Positions 1 to 8,017 of a DNA stretch of 38,305 nucleotides are shown here, piece after piece. Position 1 is the stretch's first letter. The number at the start of each line of letters is the position of its first letter. The notes under the pieces are model-generated. The model was not told where the DNA came from, made no database searches, and saw only the letters and a program-made list of their open reading frames with translations. The DNA comes from SAR202 cluster bacterium bin87 (GTDB taxonomy: Bacteria; Chloroflexota; Dehalococcoidia; Lucifugimonadales; UBA3495). The translations under genes were made by a program, and so were the position numbers. The stretch spans positions 1-38,305 of the forward strand of contig MPNC01000021.1 of NCBI GenBank assembly GCA_002238825.1. Direction: 5' to 3'.

Positions 1-157
1 CGGCCGGCGTGTTCGCCAGACGGGCTCCGCCTTCCAGCAGGGGCAACGCCGCCTCCTCGCGCAAATCGTAGACGATCATCGGGTAGCCGGCCCGCTGTAT
101 GTTGGCGGACATGCCCCCGCCCATGTTGCCCAGTCCAATGAATCCCACAGTTTCCAT
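1..157 (-). CDS. NAD(P)-dependent beta-hydroxyacid dehydrogenase (3-hydroxyisobutyrate dehydrogenase-like), N-terminal part
   Basis: Only the first 52 codons are in the window; the gene runs off the left edge. The reading starts at an ATG (bases 157-155) and gives METVGFIGLGNMGGGM followed by a helix and the strand MIVYDLR. That is the Rossmann dinucleotide-binding start of the 6-phosphogluconate/3-hydroxyisobutyrate dehydrogenase superfamily, with the GLGNMG glycine motif at residues 8-13. These enzymes oxidise beta-hydroxyacids with NAD(P)+ in the cytosol. A GGTG-like ribosome site lies just upstream of the ATG. The substrate cannot be decided from this fragment: tartronate semialdehyde reductase and 3-hydroxyisobutyrate dehydrogenase share this motif. 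The gene diverges from the tRNA that follows. Confidence 0.8.
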   Translation of the reverse strand, partial: METVGFIGLGNMGGGMSANIQRAGYPMIVYDLREEAALPLLEGGARLANTPA

Positions 158-232
158 AACGCATCACCTGCTCTCAAATTTTGGTTCGCAGCCGCAGTAT
201 ATCGCACGGGAAACGGGCGAAATTGGGCCGAA

Positions 233-241
233 TGCTATAAT
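233..241 (+). promoter_or_regulatory. Extended -10 promoter of tRNA-Gln
   Basis: The sequence TGCTATAAT is an extended -10 element (TGn plus the consensus TATAAT). It ends nine bases before the mature tRNA 5' end, as expected for a tRNA gene transcribed with almost no leader. I see no good -35 hexamer. The same TGCTATAAT occurs upstream of the CoA-transferase gene at 20622-20630. Confidence 0.6.
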
Positions 242-250
242 GTTTTCGAA

Positions 251-321
251 TGCCCCGTGGTGTAGCGGTAGCACGTCAGCCTTTGGAGCTGTAAGCCCTG
301 GTTCGAACCCAGGCGGGGCAG
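251..321 (+). tRNA. tRNA-Gln (anticodon TTG)
   Basis: A full cloverleaf can be drawn. The acceptor stem is 251-257 with 314-320, the D arm 260-274, the anticodon arm 276-292 and the T arm 297-313 with loop TTCGAAC. The anticodon loop CTTTGGA (281-287) places TTG at 283-285, which reads CAA for glutamine. The U1-A72 pair and discriminator G at 321 are classic glutamine identity features. CCA is encoded at 322-324. The outermost anticodon-stem pair is a T-T mismatch, which slightly lowers certainty about the exact isotype. Confidence 0.88.
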
Positions 322-346
322 CCAATTTGTCCCGGATACAACATTC

Positions 347-376
347 AGGGCGACCGTCTGGTCGCCCTTATTTGTT
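347..376 (+). terminator. Rho-independent terminator after tRNA-Gln
   Basis: A perfect 9-bp stem (AGGGCGACC at 347-355, GGTCGCCCT at 360-368) closes a GTCT loop and is followed by TATTTGTT. It sits 22 bases after the tRNA and overlaps the stop codon of the convergent P450 gene, so it may also mark the end of that transcript. Confidence 0.75.
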
Positions 377-1768
377 GGCCCGCCGTTCCAGGAACAACGG
401 CATCCCGCCCTTGGGCCGCAGCGATATCAGCGGCAGCATCTCGGCCTTGTGCCTCGGGTCGTGGCGGGCCTTCCAACCCTGCCCCAGGGTAGCCAGTATC
501 ATCTTGGCTTCCATCATCGCGAAACCCTCGCCGATGCACTGGCGCGGTCCACCGCCAAAGGGGTAATAAGCGTAGCGCGGCAAGGCTTCCCGGAACTCTT
601 CCGTCCACCGTTCCGGATGGAACTCCAGCGGATCGTCGAACCAGCGCGCGTCGCGCTGGATCACCAGCTGCGGCGCCGCCAGCAGCGCGCCCGGCGGGAT
701 GCTGTAGCCGCCCAGCTCAAAGGGCTGGAAAGCCATGCGCGACCAGAACCAGATGGGCGGATAAAGGCGCAGCGATTCCGCGAGAACCTGATCCGTGTAG
801 GTCAGGTTTGCCAGGTCTGCCAACTCCGGCGGCCGATCGCCAAGAACGTCGTCCAGCTCGGCGTGGAAACGCGCTTGCGCATCGGGGTTGGTGGCCAGCA
901 GGTACCAGGTCCACGTGAGGCAGACGGCGGTGGTTTCGTGCCCTGCCGCAAACATCGTGATCGTCTGGTCGCGCACCTGCTGATCGGTCAGCGGCTGGCC
1001 GACTCCCGCCTCGTCCTCCAATCTGGCGTCGAGCCACAGGGAGAGCAGATCGTCCTCGCCCGTCGATCGTTCCCGCCGCTCGGCGATTAACCCAAAGATC
1101 ATGCGGTCAAGTTCCGCCCGGGCCCGCCGGAAACGCACCGTGTACGGCACCGGCAGCCGATGCATCAGCCGCCGCAACTTCGGCGGTTGGTTCACCCGTC
1201 GGACCAGGTAGTTGTTGATCAGTTCGAACGCCTCGCCGATGCGGCGCACGTCATCCGGCAGTTCCAGCCCGAACAGCGTTTTAACCACCACCCTCAGCGT
1301 CAGCGCCCCCATTTCCCGGGCCATGTCCACGCGCTGCCCGTCAGTCCACGTTTCCCGGTGGTGCGCGGCGAAGTCACGCATCGATTCGCCGTAGCCTTCA
1401 ACTCGTCCCCGGTGGAACTGCGGCTGCATCAACCGCCGCTGCTGCAGGTGCTCCACCGGTCCGGCGGTCACCAAACCCTCGCCCATCGCATACTTGAGCA
1501 CATCCGTATTTGGCCCTCTTCCCACCAGCCGGTGGTTCGTAACCACCACATCGCGAATCAGGTCGGGATGGTTGACCATCAGCAGCAGGGCCGGCTTGAC
1601 CGACAGCGTAACCAGGTCGCCGTACGCGGCAGAGTCCAGCATGAACCGGATCGGGTCGCGAACGTAACGCAGCGTCTGCCCAATGACGGGCAGCTCCGGC
1701 GGGCCGGGTGGCAGGTCGCTGCGGTCGACTACCGGTCGCGGCGGATATGTCACCGTGGAAGTCGTCAT
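368..1768 (-). CDS. Cytochrome P450
   Basis: This 466-residue protein is a full-length cytochrome P450 haem monooxygenase. The oxygen-binding I-helix motif AGHETT is at residues 275-280, the K-helix ExxR at 331-334 (ESLR), and the haem-thiolate loop FGGGPRQCIG ends with the ligand Cys411. The Pro-rich start (PPGPPELPVIG) resembles the hinge of CYP4/CYP102-like proteins, but there is no membrane helix, so it should be soluble. It would hydroxylate or epoxidise a hydrophobic substrate using electrons from a separate ferredoxin or flavoprotein; no redox partner is encoded nearby. The cupin gene lies 49 bases upstream on the same strand and may be co-transcribed. The substrate cannot be told from sequence. 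Confidence 0.93.
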   Translation of the reverse strand: MTTSTVTYPPRPVVDRSDLPPGPPELPVIGQTLRYVRDPIRFMLDSAAYGDLVTLSVKPALLLMVNHPDLIRDVVVTNHRLVGRGPNTDVLKYAMGEGLVTAGPVEHLQQRRLMQPQFHRGRVEGYGESMRDFAAHHRETWTDGQRVDMAREMGALTLRVVVKTLFGLELPDDVRRIGEAFELINNYLVRRVNQPPKLRRLMHRLPVPYTVRFRRARAELDRMIFGLIAERRERSTGEDDLLSLWLDARLEDEAGVGQPLTDQQVRDQTITMFAAGHETTAVCLTWTWYLLATNPDAQARFHAELDDVLGDRPPELADLANLTYTDQVLAESLRLYPPIWFWSRMAFQPFELGGYSIPPGALLAAPQLVIQRDARWFDDPLEFHPERWTEEFREALPRYAYYPFGGGPRQCIGEGFAMMEAKMILATLGQGWKARHDPRHKAEMLPLISLRPKGGMPLFLERRANK

Positions 1769-1817
1769 GGCCAGGATCTCGGGCTCACCGCTCGGCGGCC
1801 CGCGAAAAAGAGCACAT

Positions 1818-2156
1818 CTAGCCGTCCAGCGGAATCGTTGCCGTCAGGCGGGGCTGATCCCCAACCGCGCGCGTCGTGTGTCCGCGGCCGGTCAGATCTT
1901 CCGCCAGTGTCACGTGCCCGGCGCCGAACCGGTGCACCGACCCGTCGCCCAGTCCGATTTCAACCTCGCCCTCCAGCGTGATGACAAACTGCCTTCGCGG
2001 GGCGCAGTGCCAGTCGCTGAAATATCCCGGCTCGACGCGACGGAAAACAATCCCCTTGGCGGCCTGCATCGCCGCAAATTCCGGATGCGATTCCAGTTCG
2101 ATTTGCTCGATGTGCGACTGCCCGTCGTCGCCCGTGTAAAGTCTCATGATCGGCAT
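1818..2156 (-). CDS. Small cupin-domain protein
   Basis: The 112-residue product is a single cupin beta-barrel. The pattern YFSDWHCAPRRQFVITLEGEVEIG with the later GAGHVTLAEDLTGRGHTTR matches the two conserved cupin motifs, the histidines being likely metal ligands. Such small cupins bind a metal and may be isomerases, dioxygenases or ligand sensors; nothing here fixes which. The chosen ATG is preceded on the minus strand by GGGGGA. An in-frame ATG three codons later is a possible alternative. It lies directly upstream of the P450 gene in the same orientation, suggesting a two-gene unit. Confidence 0.8.
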   Translation of the reverse strand: MPIMRLYTGDDGQSHIEQIELESHPEFAAMQAAKGIVFRRVEPGYFSDWHCAPRRQFVITLEGEVEIGLGDGSVHRFGAGHVTLAEDLTGRGHTTRAVGDQPRLTATIPLDG

Positions 2157-2401
2157 GGTCGTCCCCCTGTTGGTGGTGAACCCTTACTTGATTACGCCCA
2201 ATTCTATCAAAATGGACGCGGCGGTCGCGTCTTTGATACTGGTTCCCACCGCCAGACGAATATCCGGCAACGTCCCAACCGCACAACTGAAAGCCCAACC
2301 GGGGCGTCGATGTCCTTCCGGGGTCGGTTTGGAGCGACCGCAAAGGTTCAATCCGGCGGGCTTTCGAGCCCGTCGAACGCGGCTGCTGCGATGCCTTTCA
2401 G
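2157..2401. other. Intergenic region between cupin and coaE
   Basis: No gene is seen in this divergent gap of about 245 bases. It holds two small hairpins without a U-tract: GACGCG/CGCGTC near 2214-2230, and CGGGCT-TTCG-AGCCCG at 2357-2372, a stem with a UUCG tetraloop. The right end adjoins the coaE promoter; the left side should carry the cupin promoter, but I see no clear consensus there. Confidence 0.5.
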
Positions 2402-2430
2402 TTGACCGATGTTTAGTGCCTTGTTAGAAT
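2402..2430 (+). promoter_or_regulatory. Sigma-70-type promoter of coaE
   Basis: TTGACC (2402-2407) and TAGAAT (2425-2430) are separated by 17 bases, with an extended TGn before the -10. Transcription would begin near 2437. The upstream in-frame ATG at 2429 overlaps the -10 box, so it cannot be the start codon; this favours the ATG at 2459. Confidence 0.65.
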
Positions 2431-2458
2431 GCCCGGCAGTCTATTAATTCGGGCGGTC

Positions 2459-3076
2459 ATGCTTACAATCGGTCTAACCGGCGGTATTGGAAGTGGCAAA
2501 AGCGTAGTTGCCGAGCTGTTGCGCGAGCAGGGCGCGTCGATAATCGACGCCGACAGGCTGGGCCACGAGGCTTACGCTCCGAACTCCGAAGCCTGGCGGC
2601 AGGTCGTCGCAGCCTTCGGAGAGGACATATTAACCACGGAAGGCGAAATCGATCGGCGCAAACTGGGCTCCATAGTGTTCGCTGACCCCGCCCAACTCGA
2701 GCGGCTCAACGGCATCATGCATCCGTTGATGGCTCGGATGGTCGAGGACCGCAAATCCGGCCTTGCTGCAGACGGCATCCAGGTCGCTGTGGTGGAAGCC
2801 GCGGTACTCTTCGAGGCGGGTTGGGATAAGCTGGTCGACGAAGTCTGGTCAACGCACACCCCAGCCGACGTGGTCGTCGAACGCCTGCGTCAACGCAACG
2901 GAATGACCGAAGAGGAAGCCAGAAAGCGAATCAACTCGCAGATGCCAGCGGAAGAACGCAACGGGCGTTCCGACGTGGTCGTTGAAAACTCTGCTGATTT
3001 GGCCGCATTGGAACGCGATGTGGCAGCTCTGTGGCAAGCTCGAGTCAAAGGAAAGGTAAATCAAGGCAATGGTTGA
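2459..3076 (+). CDS. coaE: Dephospho-CoA kinase
   Basis: The product (205 residues from ATG 2459) begins [15 protein letters not shown], the N-terminal P-loop typical of CoaE. This enzyme phosphorylates the ribose 3'-hydroxyl of dephospho-CoA with ATP, the last step of coenzyme A synthesis. The following IDADRLGH and the LID/CoA-binding segments ([30 protein letters not shown]....[10 protein letters not shown]) are all present, and the length fits the family. An upstream ATG would add ten residues but lies inside the promoter -10. The gene overlaps the next ATPase gene by 8 bases. A CoA-degrading Nudix gene follows two genes later, so opposing CoA reactions sit in one run. Confidence 0.95.
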   Translation: MLTIGLTGGIGSGKSVVAELLREQGASIIDADRLGHEAYAPNSEAWRQVVAAFGEDILTTEGEIDRRKLGSIVFADPAQLERLNGIMHPLMARMVEDRKSGLAADGIQVAVVEAAVLFEAGWDKLVDEVWSTHTPADVVVERLRQRNGMTEEEARKRINSQMPAEERNGRSDVVVENSADLAALERDVAALWQARVKGKVNQGNG

Positions 3077-3977
3077 AGCAAACATCGAAATGCTGGAAGA
3101 CGAACCCAGTTTCAAAGAGTTCGCCATCGAAGAGTTCCTGGTCCGCAGCGAGCCCTACTACCGCGCGGTCGGCGACGAACTGGAACTCTTCGAGGCTGCC
3201 TACGAGCAGCACATCCCGGTCCTTCTCAAGGGCCCCACCGGTTGCGGCAAGACTCGCTTCGTGGAGTACATGGCCTGGAAACTCGGCCGACCCATCACAT
3301 CGGTTCGGAACGAGGGCCAGGACATGCGCGAAGGCGAAGTTCGTGTCCCGCTGGTAACCATTGCCTGCCATGAAGACCTCACCGCCAGCGACCTCGTGGG
3401 TCGCTACCTGCTCGATGCCAACGGCACCCGGTGGATTGACGGCCCCATGACCCGCGCGGTCAAGGCCGGCGCAATCCTGTACCTCGATGAAGTGGTGGAA
3501 GCCCGTAAAGACACCACCGTGCTGATCCACCCCCTCACCGACCACCGGCGCATCCTGCCAGTCGAGAAGACCGGCAACATCATCGAGGCAGACGATCGCT
3601 TCCTGCTCTGCATCTCCTACAACCCTCATTACCAGAGCGCCCTGAAGGACCTGAAGCACAGCACCCGGCAGCGGTTCATCTCCATAGAATTCGACTATCC
3701 GCCGGTCGATGTGGAAGCCGAAATTGTGGCCAAGGAAAGCGGCTGCGACGAAGACCAGGCTCACGCCCTGGCCCGCCTCGGCGAGAAGATTCGCAACCTG
3801 CGTGAACACGGTTTGGCCGAAGGCGCCAGCACCCGCCTCCTGATCTACGCCGGCCGGCTTATGCAGCAGGGCATCCCCGCCCGTCGCGCCTGCCAGGTCG
3901 CCATCGTCTGGACCCTGTCTGACGAAGCCGAATTGCAGCGGAGCATCGAAGAAGTGGTGTACTCCATCTTTGAGTAG
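3069..3977 (+). CDS. MoxR-family AAA+ ATPase, CbbQ/NirQ/NorQ type
   Basis: A 302-residue AAA+ ATPase. Walker A is GPTGCGKT (residues 55-62), Walker B is ILYLDE (136-141), and the CbbQ C-terminal region follows (residues about 225-302). Proteins of this family form rings that remodel or activate metalloenzymes together with a VWA-domain partner: CbbQ/CbbO for Rubisco, NorQ/NorD for nitric oxide reductase. The partner is encoded two genes downstream (4636-7944). No Rubisco or nitric oxide reductase genes are in the window, so the client is unknown. The start overlaps the end of coaE, consistent with one transcript. Confidence 0.93.
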   Translation: MVEANIEMLEDEPSFKEFAIEEFLVRSEPYYRAVGDELELFEAAYEQHIPVLLKGPTGCGKTRFVEYMAWKLGRPITSVRNEGQDMREGEVRVPLVTIACHEDLTASDLVGRYLLDANGTRWIDGPMTRAVKAGAILYLDEVVEARKDTTVLIHPLTDHRRILPVEKTGNIIEADDRFLLCISYNPHYQSALKDLKHSTRQRFISIEFDYPPVDVEAEIVAKESGCDEDQAHALARLGEKIRNLREHGLAEGASTRLLIYAGRLMQQGIPARRACQVAIVWTLSDEAELQRSIEEVVYSIFE

Positions 3978-3991
3978 CTGATGGAACCTCA

Positions 3992-4594
3992 ATGGGTGCA
4001 ATCACCCTCGACCTAGTCCGCAACGCGCTGGCCAATCGCCAGTTGATTACTGCCGCCGCTGAAGGCCTGATGCCGGCGGCAGTAATGATATTGCTGTACC
4101 CCAAGGACGGCGAGTTCTGCGTGCTGCTGAACAAACGGTCCATGACGGTTGAGCACCATAAGGGAGAGATGTCCTTCCCCGGCGGCGCCCGCGACCCGGA
4201 AGACGCGGATTTCGAAGACACCGCCCGTCGTGAGACCGAAGAGGAGATGGGCATCGCCCGGGACGACATAACGATCCTGGGACGCCTCGACGACAACGTC
4301 ACGCGGTCCAACTTCATCGTAAAGGTCTTCGTGGGAACCATCCCTTACCCCTACCGGTTCAACCCCAGCTCGGACGAAATCGCGGAGGTTGTCGAGATTC
4401 CCGTGAACGTTCTGCGCGATCCTGCTACCCTGCGCTGGGACTCCCGGATCGAAAACGGCGAGAGGATTTCCGTGCGCTCCTACGGCTACGAGCAGCATCT
4501 CGTTTATGGAGCCACCGCCAAGATCCTCGACCAGTTCCTTGAGACCATCGATGCTGAGCTGCAGAACGATGCTGAACTGCAAAACGATGCTTAG
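3992..4594 (+). CDS. Nudix hydrolase, CoA pyrophosphatase type
   Basis: A 200-residue Nudix protein. It has the CoA-diphosphatase signature before the box (LLNKRSMTVEHHKGEMSFPGG, residues about 45-65) and the Nudix box running on to RRETEEEMGI (about residue 88), with the metal-binding REXXEE residues. Such enzymes split CoA or oxidised/acyl CoA into phosphopantetheine and 3',5'-ADP. It lies between the MoxR ATPase and its VWA partner and shares the transcript of coaE. The C-terminus ends in a repeated AELQND caused by an 18-bp DNA tandem repeat that continues past the stop codon. Confidence 0.88.
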   Translation: MGAITLDLVRNALANRQLITAAAEGLMPAAVMILLYPKDGEFCVLLNKRSMTVEHHKGEMSFPGGARDPEDADFEDTARRETEEEMGIARDDITILGRLDDNVTRSNFIVKVFVGTIPYPYRFNPSSDEIAEVVEIPVNVLRDPATLRWDSRIENGERISVRSYGYEQHLVYGATAKILDQFLETIDAELQNDAELQNDA

Positions 4595-4617
4595 CTACCA
4601 AACGATGCCGAGCTGAC
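4549..4617 (+). repeat. 18-bp tandem repeat across the Nudix stop codon
   Basis: About 3.8 imperfect copies of an 18-base unit (first CGATGCTGAGCTGCAGAA) run at 4549, 4567, 4585 and 4603. The first two encode the AELQND repeat. A base change in the third creates the TAG stop at 4592-4594. The remaining unit fills the short space before the ribosome site of the next gene. Confidence 0.85.
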
Positions 4618-4635
4618 ATAAGGAGGGCACGAGCC

Positions 4636-7600
4636 TTGACTAATCCCGCTACCGGCAACCTGCTGGACGAACTGGCCAAATTACCTCCGGCAGTCGCCGA
4701 AGCCTATCAAGCCGTGGCCGACGCCATGGCCGAGTCCTTCAGCGATGAAGAAACCGCTCTGTGGGCCCGCGAGGGCGTCGCCATCGGCACCCAGACCGTA
4801 CGCTCATGGGAGTCCGCGGTGGAATACTACCGCGTGAGCCCCGAGGTGGCCCGGTCCCTCGCCTTTGCCTCGTTCATGCAGTGGGCCCGCTGTGGGACCT
4901 ACCTGTCCCAGGACTCGCCGACGCTGGCCGTCGCTTTTTTCAAAGCCAGTCCGTCCATCGTCACCAACCTCCGACCTCAGTACATTCCGCGCTGGGCCGG
5001 TCTGGGCCGTTCCCTTTACAAGGGCACCTGGAAATCCAGCACGCTGGCGGCCCGGTTCTTCGAAGTCAGCCCCGACCTGGTTCGCAACCTCCCCTTCTGG
5101 GACGTCGAAGTTTTCGCATCGCTGATCGAGGCATTGTCCTACAAGTCTTACGACGTTGCCGCTGAATGCCTGGTCCTCGGGCGGGATGTCCTGCCGGCTA
5201 TGGGGCGGGAACGCGAGGCGTTCCTGTCGATGTCGCGCGCCCTGACCGACAGCAGTTGGAGAGAGGTCAAGGCATGCCTGGAGATGGCTCCGCGCGCGCT
5301 GCAGCATGTCGAGGAGGGGCAGACGGGCCGGTTCCTGCGCCTCGGCGAAAAGCTCGCCAAGATGGGCCTCCGCGACACCTCCCGGTTCCTTTACGACGGC
5401 GCCCAGGCTCTGTCCCACGTTTCTGCGGGCTCCCAGGGGCACATCCTTGACCTGTGCGAGGGTCTGCTGGCCAGCACCCCCGACGCGGTTCCGCCCTTCC
5501 TGAAGAGCCTCGACCCCGTGCTCAACCGGATCACTCTGCAGCAGCTTGACCAGTGGTATCAACACGGCGTCGAACTGCTCAACGAGAACCCGGAAAGCGG
5601 CATCGCATTTTTCAAAATCGAGTCGAATACCTCGGAATCCATGCTGGAAACCCTTTCCTCCAGCTTGGACCTGGAGCGGGTCAAAGGCATCATGCGCCTC
5701 TACACCCGGGCGCTGTCCGGCGAGAACATCGAGGTGCTCAGCACGGCGGAACTCGTCCGTCGACAGATCGGCTGGGTCGACCAGGACACCGCCGCCACCG
5801 ACGGGACCAAGGTCTACCTGCCGCCCGTAATCGACAACTACAACGACAAGGCGCAGAACTTCGCCTGGTTCAAGGTGGTGGCCACCCACCAGGTTTCCCA
5901 CCTTGAATTCGGCAGCTTCCAGTTCGACTTTGTCCGCCCAGCCAACGTGTTTGACGATCGTCGTTTCCAGATGGAAGAAGCGATCCAGGCGCGCATCGAG
6001 GCGATTCGCACTGCCACCGCCGAGCACTTCCAGTTGCTCGACTCCGACGCCGCCCCGTCCATAGAAGTCGGGGAGGGCCCGGGCGGCACCATGCGTGTCT
6101 ACACCGACATCGGCCGCTTCCTGTCGCTGTTTGAAGACCGCCGCATGGTTTTCGACCTGTTCAGCGTGCTCGAAGACTGCCGGCTGGACTACCGCATCAA
6201 GACGGAGTACCCCGGTATCCGCCGGGCGGCGCTGGACGTGCAGGGCGACGCTCTCGCGCAGCGCCCGCGCATCGAGGAGCTGCCGCTGCAGGAAGCCCTG
6301 ATCGAGTTGCTGGTCCACATGAGCCTGGACCGCTTCGAGGGCCTGCCCGTGCCGCAGGACTATCGTGAAGAAGCCTACATGCTCGCCCGCATCATGCACC
6401 GCCTGCGGACGGTGCGCGCGTCCATTGAGGACACCGGTGAAGCGGCTTTGCGGGCTTACGAGATCATCTCCCGCCTCCAGAACGAGCAGGAACCGGAGGA
6501 TGAGTTCCAACCGGAGGACCTGGACGATCCCGGCGAATTCTCCGAGGAAGAGTACCAGGCGCTGCTCGACAAGCTGCAAGCCCAGATGAGCGAGCAGGAG
6601 GGCGAGCAGGGTGAGGGTGACCCTTACGAATCCCCCGAACCCGTCGAATATCGCGGTGACTTCAAGCCCGAGATGGTCCAGCTGCTCACCAAGCTCCAGA
6701 TGGACCAGAGCGAGATGGGCGACGCCGAGCCCATGACCCAGGAGGAACTCGAGCAGTTGCTCCAGGACAGCGCCGAGCTCGAACTGGATGCCCAGGAAGG
6801 CGACGTCGACCAGAGCATGGCCATGTTCGCCCAGAACATCATGAAGGAAGCCGGTGTGCCCCCGCCGTCCAACGACCCGGGGCGCGGCTACGGCCCGATC
6901 CTCCACGATGACGACGCCGGCGGCGAGCTGGAAGCATTGGAACCCAAGACTTTCGTCTACGACGAGTGGGACTTCCGCGCCAACGACTACAAGCCGCGCT
7001 GGTGCATCGTCAAGGAGAAGATCCTCGACGAGGGCGACCCGAACTTCTACAACGATTCCCTGCGCAACTACGCCTCGCTGCTGGCCCACATCAAGCGCCA
7101 GTTCGAGCTCATCATGCCGGAAACCTGGCGCAAGACCTACCGTCTGATCGACGGCGAGGACATCGACCTGAACTCGGCCCTCGAAGCCTGGGCTGACCTG
7201 CGCATGAACGTGCCGCCGGACGAGAAGATCTACTGGCGCCGCAACCGCGTGGAGCGCGATGTCGCCGTGGTCTTCCTGCTGGACATGTCGGCTTCCACCG
7301 CCGAGGCCATCGATGAGGGCCGCCACTCCGTGGACGACCGGGACGCTCCGGACGACCCCGTTGAGTACATGGTCTGGCTGCGCCGGCGCCGCGAAGGCCT
7401 GGTGCGCCGCCACTACAAGCGCATCATCGACCTCGAACGCGAGAGCTGCGCGCTCCTGATCAACGCATTGGAGTCCATCGGTGACACCTACGGCATCTAC
7501 GGCTTCTCCGGCTATGGCCGCGAAAACGTGGAATTCTACGTGATCAAGGACATCGAAGAGCAGTTCAACGACAAGATCAAGCGGCGCATCGACAAGGTCA

Positions 7601-7944
7601 CCCCACTGCACGCCACGCGCATGGGTTCGGCCATTCGACACGCCGTCACCAAGCTGGAAAATCAGGACGCGGCAACCAAGATCATGTTCCTGATCAGCGA
7701 CGGTCGGCCACAGGACCGCGGGTACAGCCGGGAAGGCGTTGAGAAGGAATACGCCGTCCACGACACTCACCAGGCCCTGCTGGAAGCCAAGCGCAAGGAG
7801 ATCGTCCCCTTCTGCCTGACCGTCGACAAGGCCGGTCACGACTACCTGAAGACGATGTGCGGCGACCTCAACTACGAGGTCCTGGACGACATCTGGGCGC
7901 TGCCGGAAAGGCTGCCCATGCTCTACCGGTCACTGACCATGTAG
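4636..7944 (+). CDS. VWA-domain activator protein, CbbO/NorD type
   Basis: A 1102-residue protein starting at TTG 4636, nine bases after a perfect AAGGAGG. The C-terminal von Willebrand A domain (from about residue 875) has the MIDAS motif DMSAS at 883-887, a conserved Thr in HATRMGSAI and a third site in LISDGRPQD. The middle (about 610-700) is very acidic and Gln-rich. The first 350 residues carry helical repeats around the pattern FFxxSPxxVxNL (YYRVSPEVARSL, FFKASPSIVTNL, FFEVSPDLVRNL), making it longer than ordinary CbbO/NorD (about 600-800). By family knowledge it should work with the CbbQ-type ATPase of this operon to remodel a metalloenzyme; the repeats may bind that client. Confidence 0.9.
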   Translation: MTNPATGNLLDELAKLPPAVAEAYQAVADAMAESFSDEETALWAREGVAIGTQTVRSWESAVEYYRVSPEVARSLAFASFMQWARCGTYLSQDSPTLAVAFFKASPSIVTNLRPQYIPRWAGLGRSLYKGTWKSSTLAARFFEVSPDLVRNLPFWDVEVFASLIEALSYKSYDVAAECLVLGRDVLPAMGREREAFLSMSRALTDSSWREVKACLEMAPRALQHVEEGQTGRFLRLGEKLAKMGLRDTSRFLYDGAQALSHVSAGSQGHILDLCEGLLASTPDAVPPFLKSLDPVLNRITLQQLDQWYQHGVELLNENPESGIAFFKIESNTSESMLETLSSSLDLERVKGIMRLYTRALSGENIEVLSTAELVRRQIGWVDQDTAATDGTKVYLPPVIDNYNDKAQNFAWFKVVATHQVSHLEFGSFQFDFVRPANVFDDRRFQMEEAIQARIEAIRTATAEHFQLLDSDAAPSIEVGEGPGGTMRVYTDIGRFLSLFEDRRMVFDLFSVLEDCRLDYRIKTEYPGIRRAALDVQGDALAQRPRIEELPLQEALIELLVHMSLDRFEGLPVPQDYREEAYMLARIMHRLRTVRASIEDTGEAALRAYEIISRLQNEQEPEDEFQPEDLDDPGEFSEEEYQALLDKLQAQMSEQEGEQGEGDPYESPEPVEYRGDFKPEMVQLLTKLQMDQSEMGDAEPMTQEELEQLLQDSAELELDAQEGDVDQSMAMFAQNIMKEAGVPPPSNDPGRGYGPILHDDDAGGELEALEPKTFVYDEWDFRANDYKPRWCIVKEKILDEGDPNFYNDSLRNYASLLAHIKRQFELIMPETWRKTYRLIDGEDIDLNSALEAWADLRMNVPPDEKIYWRRNRVERDVAVVFLLDMSASTAEAIDEGRHSVDDRDAPDDPVEYMVWLRRRREGLVRRHYKRIIDLERESCALLINALESIGDTYGIYGFSGYGRENVEFYVIKDIEEQFNDKIKRRIDKVTPLHATRMGSAIRHAVTKLENQDAATKIMFLISDGRPQDRGYSREGVEKEYAVHDTHQALLEAKRKEIVPFCLTVDKAGHDYLKTMCGDLNYEVLDDIWALPERLPMLYRSLTM

Positions 7945-7971
7945 GTCGAAGTTCGGGAACCGCGGAATCTT

Positions 7972-8008
7972 GCAGGGGCGAATGAACATTCGCCCCTGCG
8001 CTTTGTTT
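7972..8008 (+). terminator. Rho-independent terminator after the VWA gene
   Basis: A perfect 12-bp stem (7972-7983 with 7988-7999) closes a GAAC loop and is followed by GCTTTGTTTC. It lies between the convergent VWA and cinA genes and probably ends the plus-strand transcript. Confidence 0.8.
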
Positions 8009-8017
8009 CGTGACCGT

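Noticed and set aside
251-324. tRNA-Gln as an integration site for the element
   Set aside because: It is more than 21 kb from the element's left edge, with clear chromosomal genes between, and no repeat of its 3' end was noticed near 21,900.
2429-2458. Upstream ATG as the coaE start
   Set aside because: It overlaps the -10 box of a good promoter and would place non-conserved residues before the P-loop.
4804-7839. A 1011-codon open frame on the minus strand opposite the VWA gene
   Set aside because: It mirrors the codon pattern of the real gene in GC-rich DNA, has low-complexity translation and no motif or ribosome site; the plus-strand VWA protein is clearly supported.
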